Part shown: piece by piece, positions 5,122 through 5,417 of the stretch
Layout: each line of letters starts with the position of its first letter
How positions within the stretch are numbered: the stretch's first letter is position 1
Assembly (NCBI GenBank): GCA_900757235.1
Contig: CAAENB010000160.1
Span: forward strand, 1 to 5,417
Length of the DNA: 5,417 nt
Direction of reading: 5' to 3'
Source: an uncultured Collinsella sp.
GTDB lineage: Bacteria > Actinomycetota > Coriobacteriia > Coriobacteriales > Coriobacteriaceae
The notes under the pieces: model-generated
Databases searched by the model: none
What the model saw: the letters and a program-made list of their open reading frames with translations, nothing else
Told to the model about the DNA's origin: nothing
Program-made: the position numbers and the translations under genes

Positions 5122-5417
5122 TTAGATGCCGGCGATTGCGAAGTTGAGCAGCTGCTCAGCGAGCGGATACACGGTAACGTCGAAATAGCGGCCGATCACG
5201 TCGATGCCGGTCCACATGGGCAGCAGATACAGAACCATGATGAGGATGGGCATGGCGTATTGCTGCAGGTGGTAGTAGTTGTTGAGCGCCTTGCCTTTGA
5301 GGAAGGGCACGATGATCGACGAACCGTCGAGTGGCGGGATCGGGATGAGGTTGAAGAACGCGAGTGACAGGTTGACCACGATAAAGGTGGCGCCGAAGTT
5401 CATGATCTGTGATGCTA
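5122..5417 (-). CDS. Site-2 protease family (M50) membrane protein, C-terminal part
   Basis: The reading frame is open to the window edge, so this is the last 97 codons of a longer gene. An in-frame ATG at 5403 is internal, since the codons before it (A-S-Q-I) continue the frame. The fragment contains LSLAFFNLIPIPPLDGSS, the M50 metalloprotease motif whose Asp (in PPLDG) is a zinc ligand; the HExxH pair of ligands would lie upstream, out of view. Two membrane segments are visible: one leading into the motif (FIVVNLSLAFFNLIPI) and one after it (AMPILIMVLYLLPMW). The family cleaves peptide bonds inside the membrane, for example in anti-sigma factors, but the substrate here is unknown. This short soluble-loop-poor type resembles B. 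subtilis YwhC rather than RseP. M50 genes of this kind commonly precede scpAB in Gram-positive bacteria. Confidence 0.9.
   Translation of the reverse strand, partial: ASQIMNFGATFIVVNLSLAFFNLIPIPPLDGSSIIVPFLKGKALNNYYHLQQYAMPILIMVLYLLPMWTGIDVIGRYFDVTVYPLAEQLLNFAIAGI

Noticed and set aside
1..5417. A novel defence, mobile or biosynthetic system.
   Set aside because: Every complete gene belongs to a well-known housekeeping family. No repeats, integrase, transposase, toxin-antitoxin pair or compositional break is visible.

Overview
The window looks like ordinary chromosome from a high-GC bacterium. It most likely comes from the actinobacterial class Coriobacteriia, and a Collinsella-like gut organism is my best guess. 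That placement rests on the GC-rich codon use, the gene order and the protein variants recalled from memory; no marker in the window fixes the taxon. All eight genes lie on the minus strand, so transcription runs from high to low coordinates, and almost every base is coding.

In reading order the window holds: the 3' end of a membrane site-2 protease (M50) gene (5122-5417, cut by the window edge); an 84-base gap with two small inverted repeats; scpA and scpB, the kleisin and winged-helix partners of SMC condensin; rluB, a 23S rRNA pseudouridine synthase; a 66-base gap; cmk (cytidylate kinase); plsC (an acylglycerol-phosphate acyltransferase); ispH (the last enzyme of the MEP isoprenoid pathway); and the first 48 codons of a PDZ-containing protein, probably of the DUF512 family, cut by the other window edge.

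The genes fall into two tightly packed blocks, scpA-scpB-rluB and cmk-plsC-ispH-(DUF512). Within the blocks the spacings are +11, -14, +3, +2 and +2 bases, which suggests co-transcription and translational coupling. Two stop codons overlap the next gene's Shine-Dalgarno sequence. No convincing promoter, intrinsic terminator, RNA gene, mobile element, CRISPR array or transfer signature was seen. The shared theme is growth housekeeping: chromosome segregation, ribosome maturation, nucleotide supply, phospholipid synthesis and isoprenoid synthesis.

I found no new biological system. The points most worth a second look are a Glu in place of the catalytic-motif Asp in PlsC (HX4E), the inverted repeats ahead of scpA, an upstream rluB start supported by its ribosome binding site, and the absence of TGA among the seven visible stop codons.
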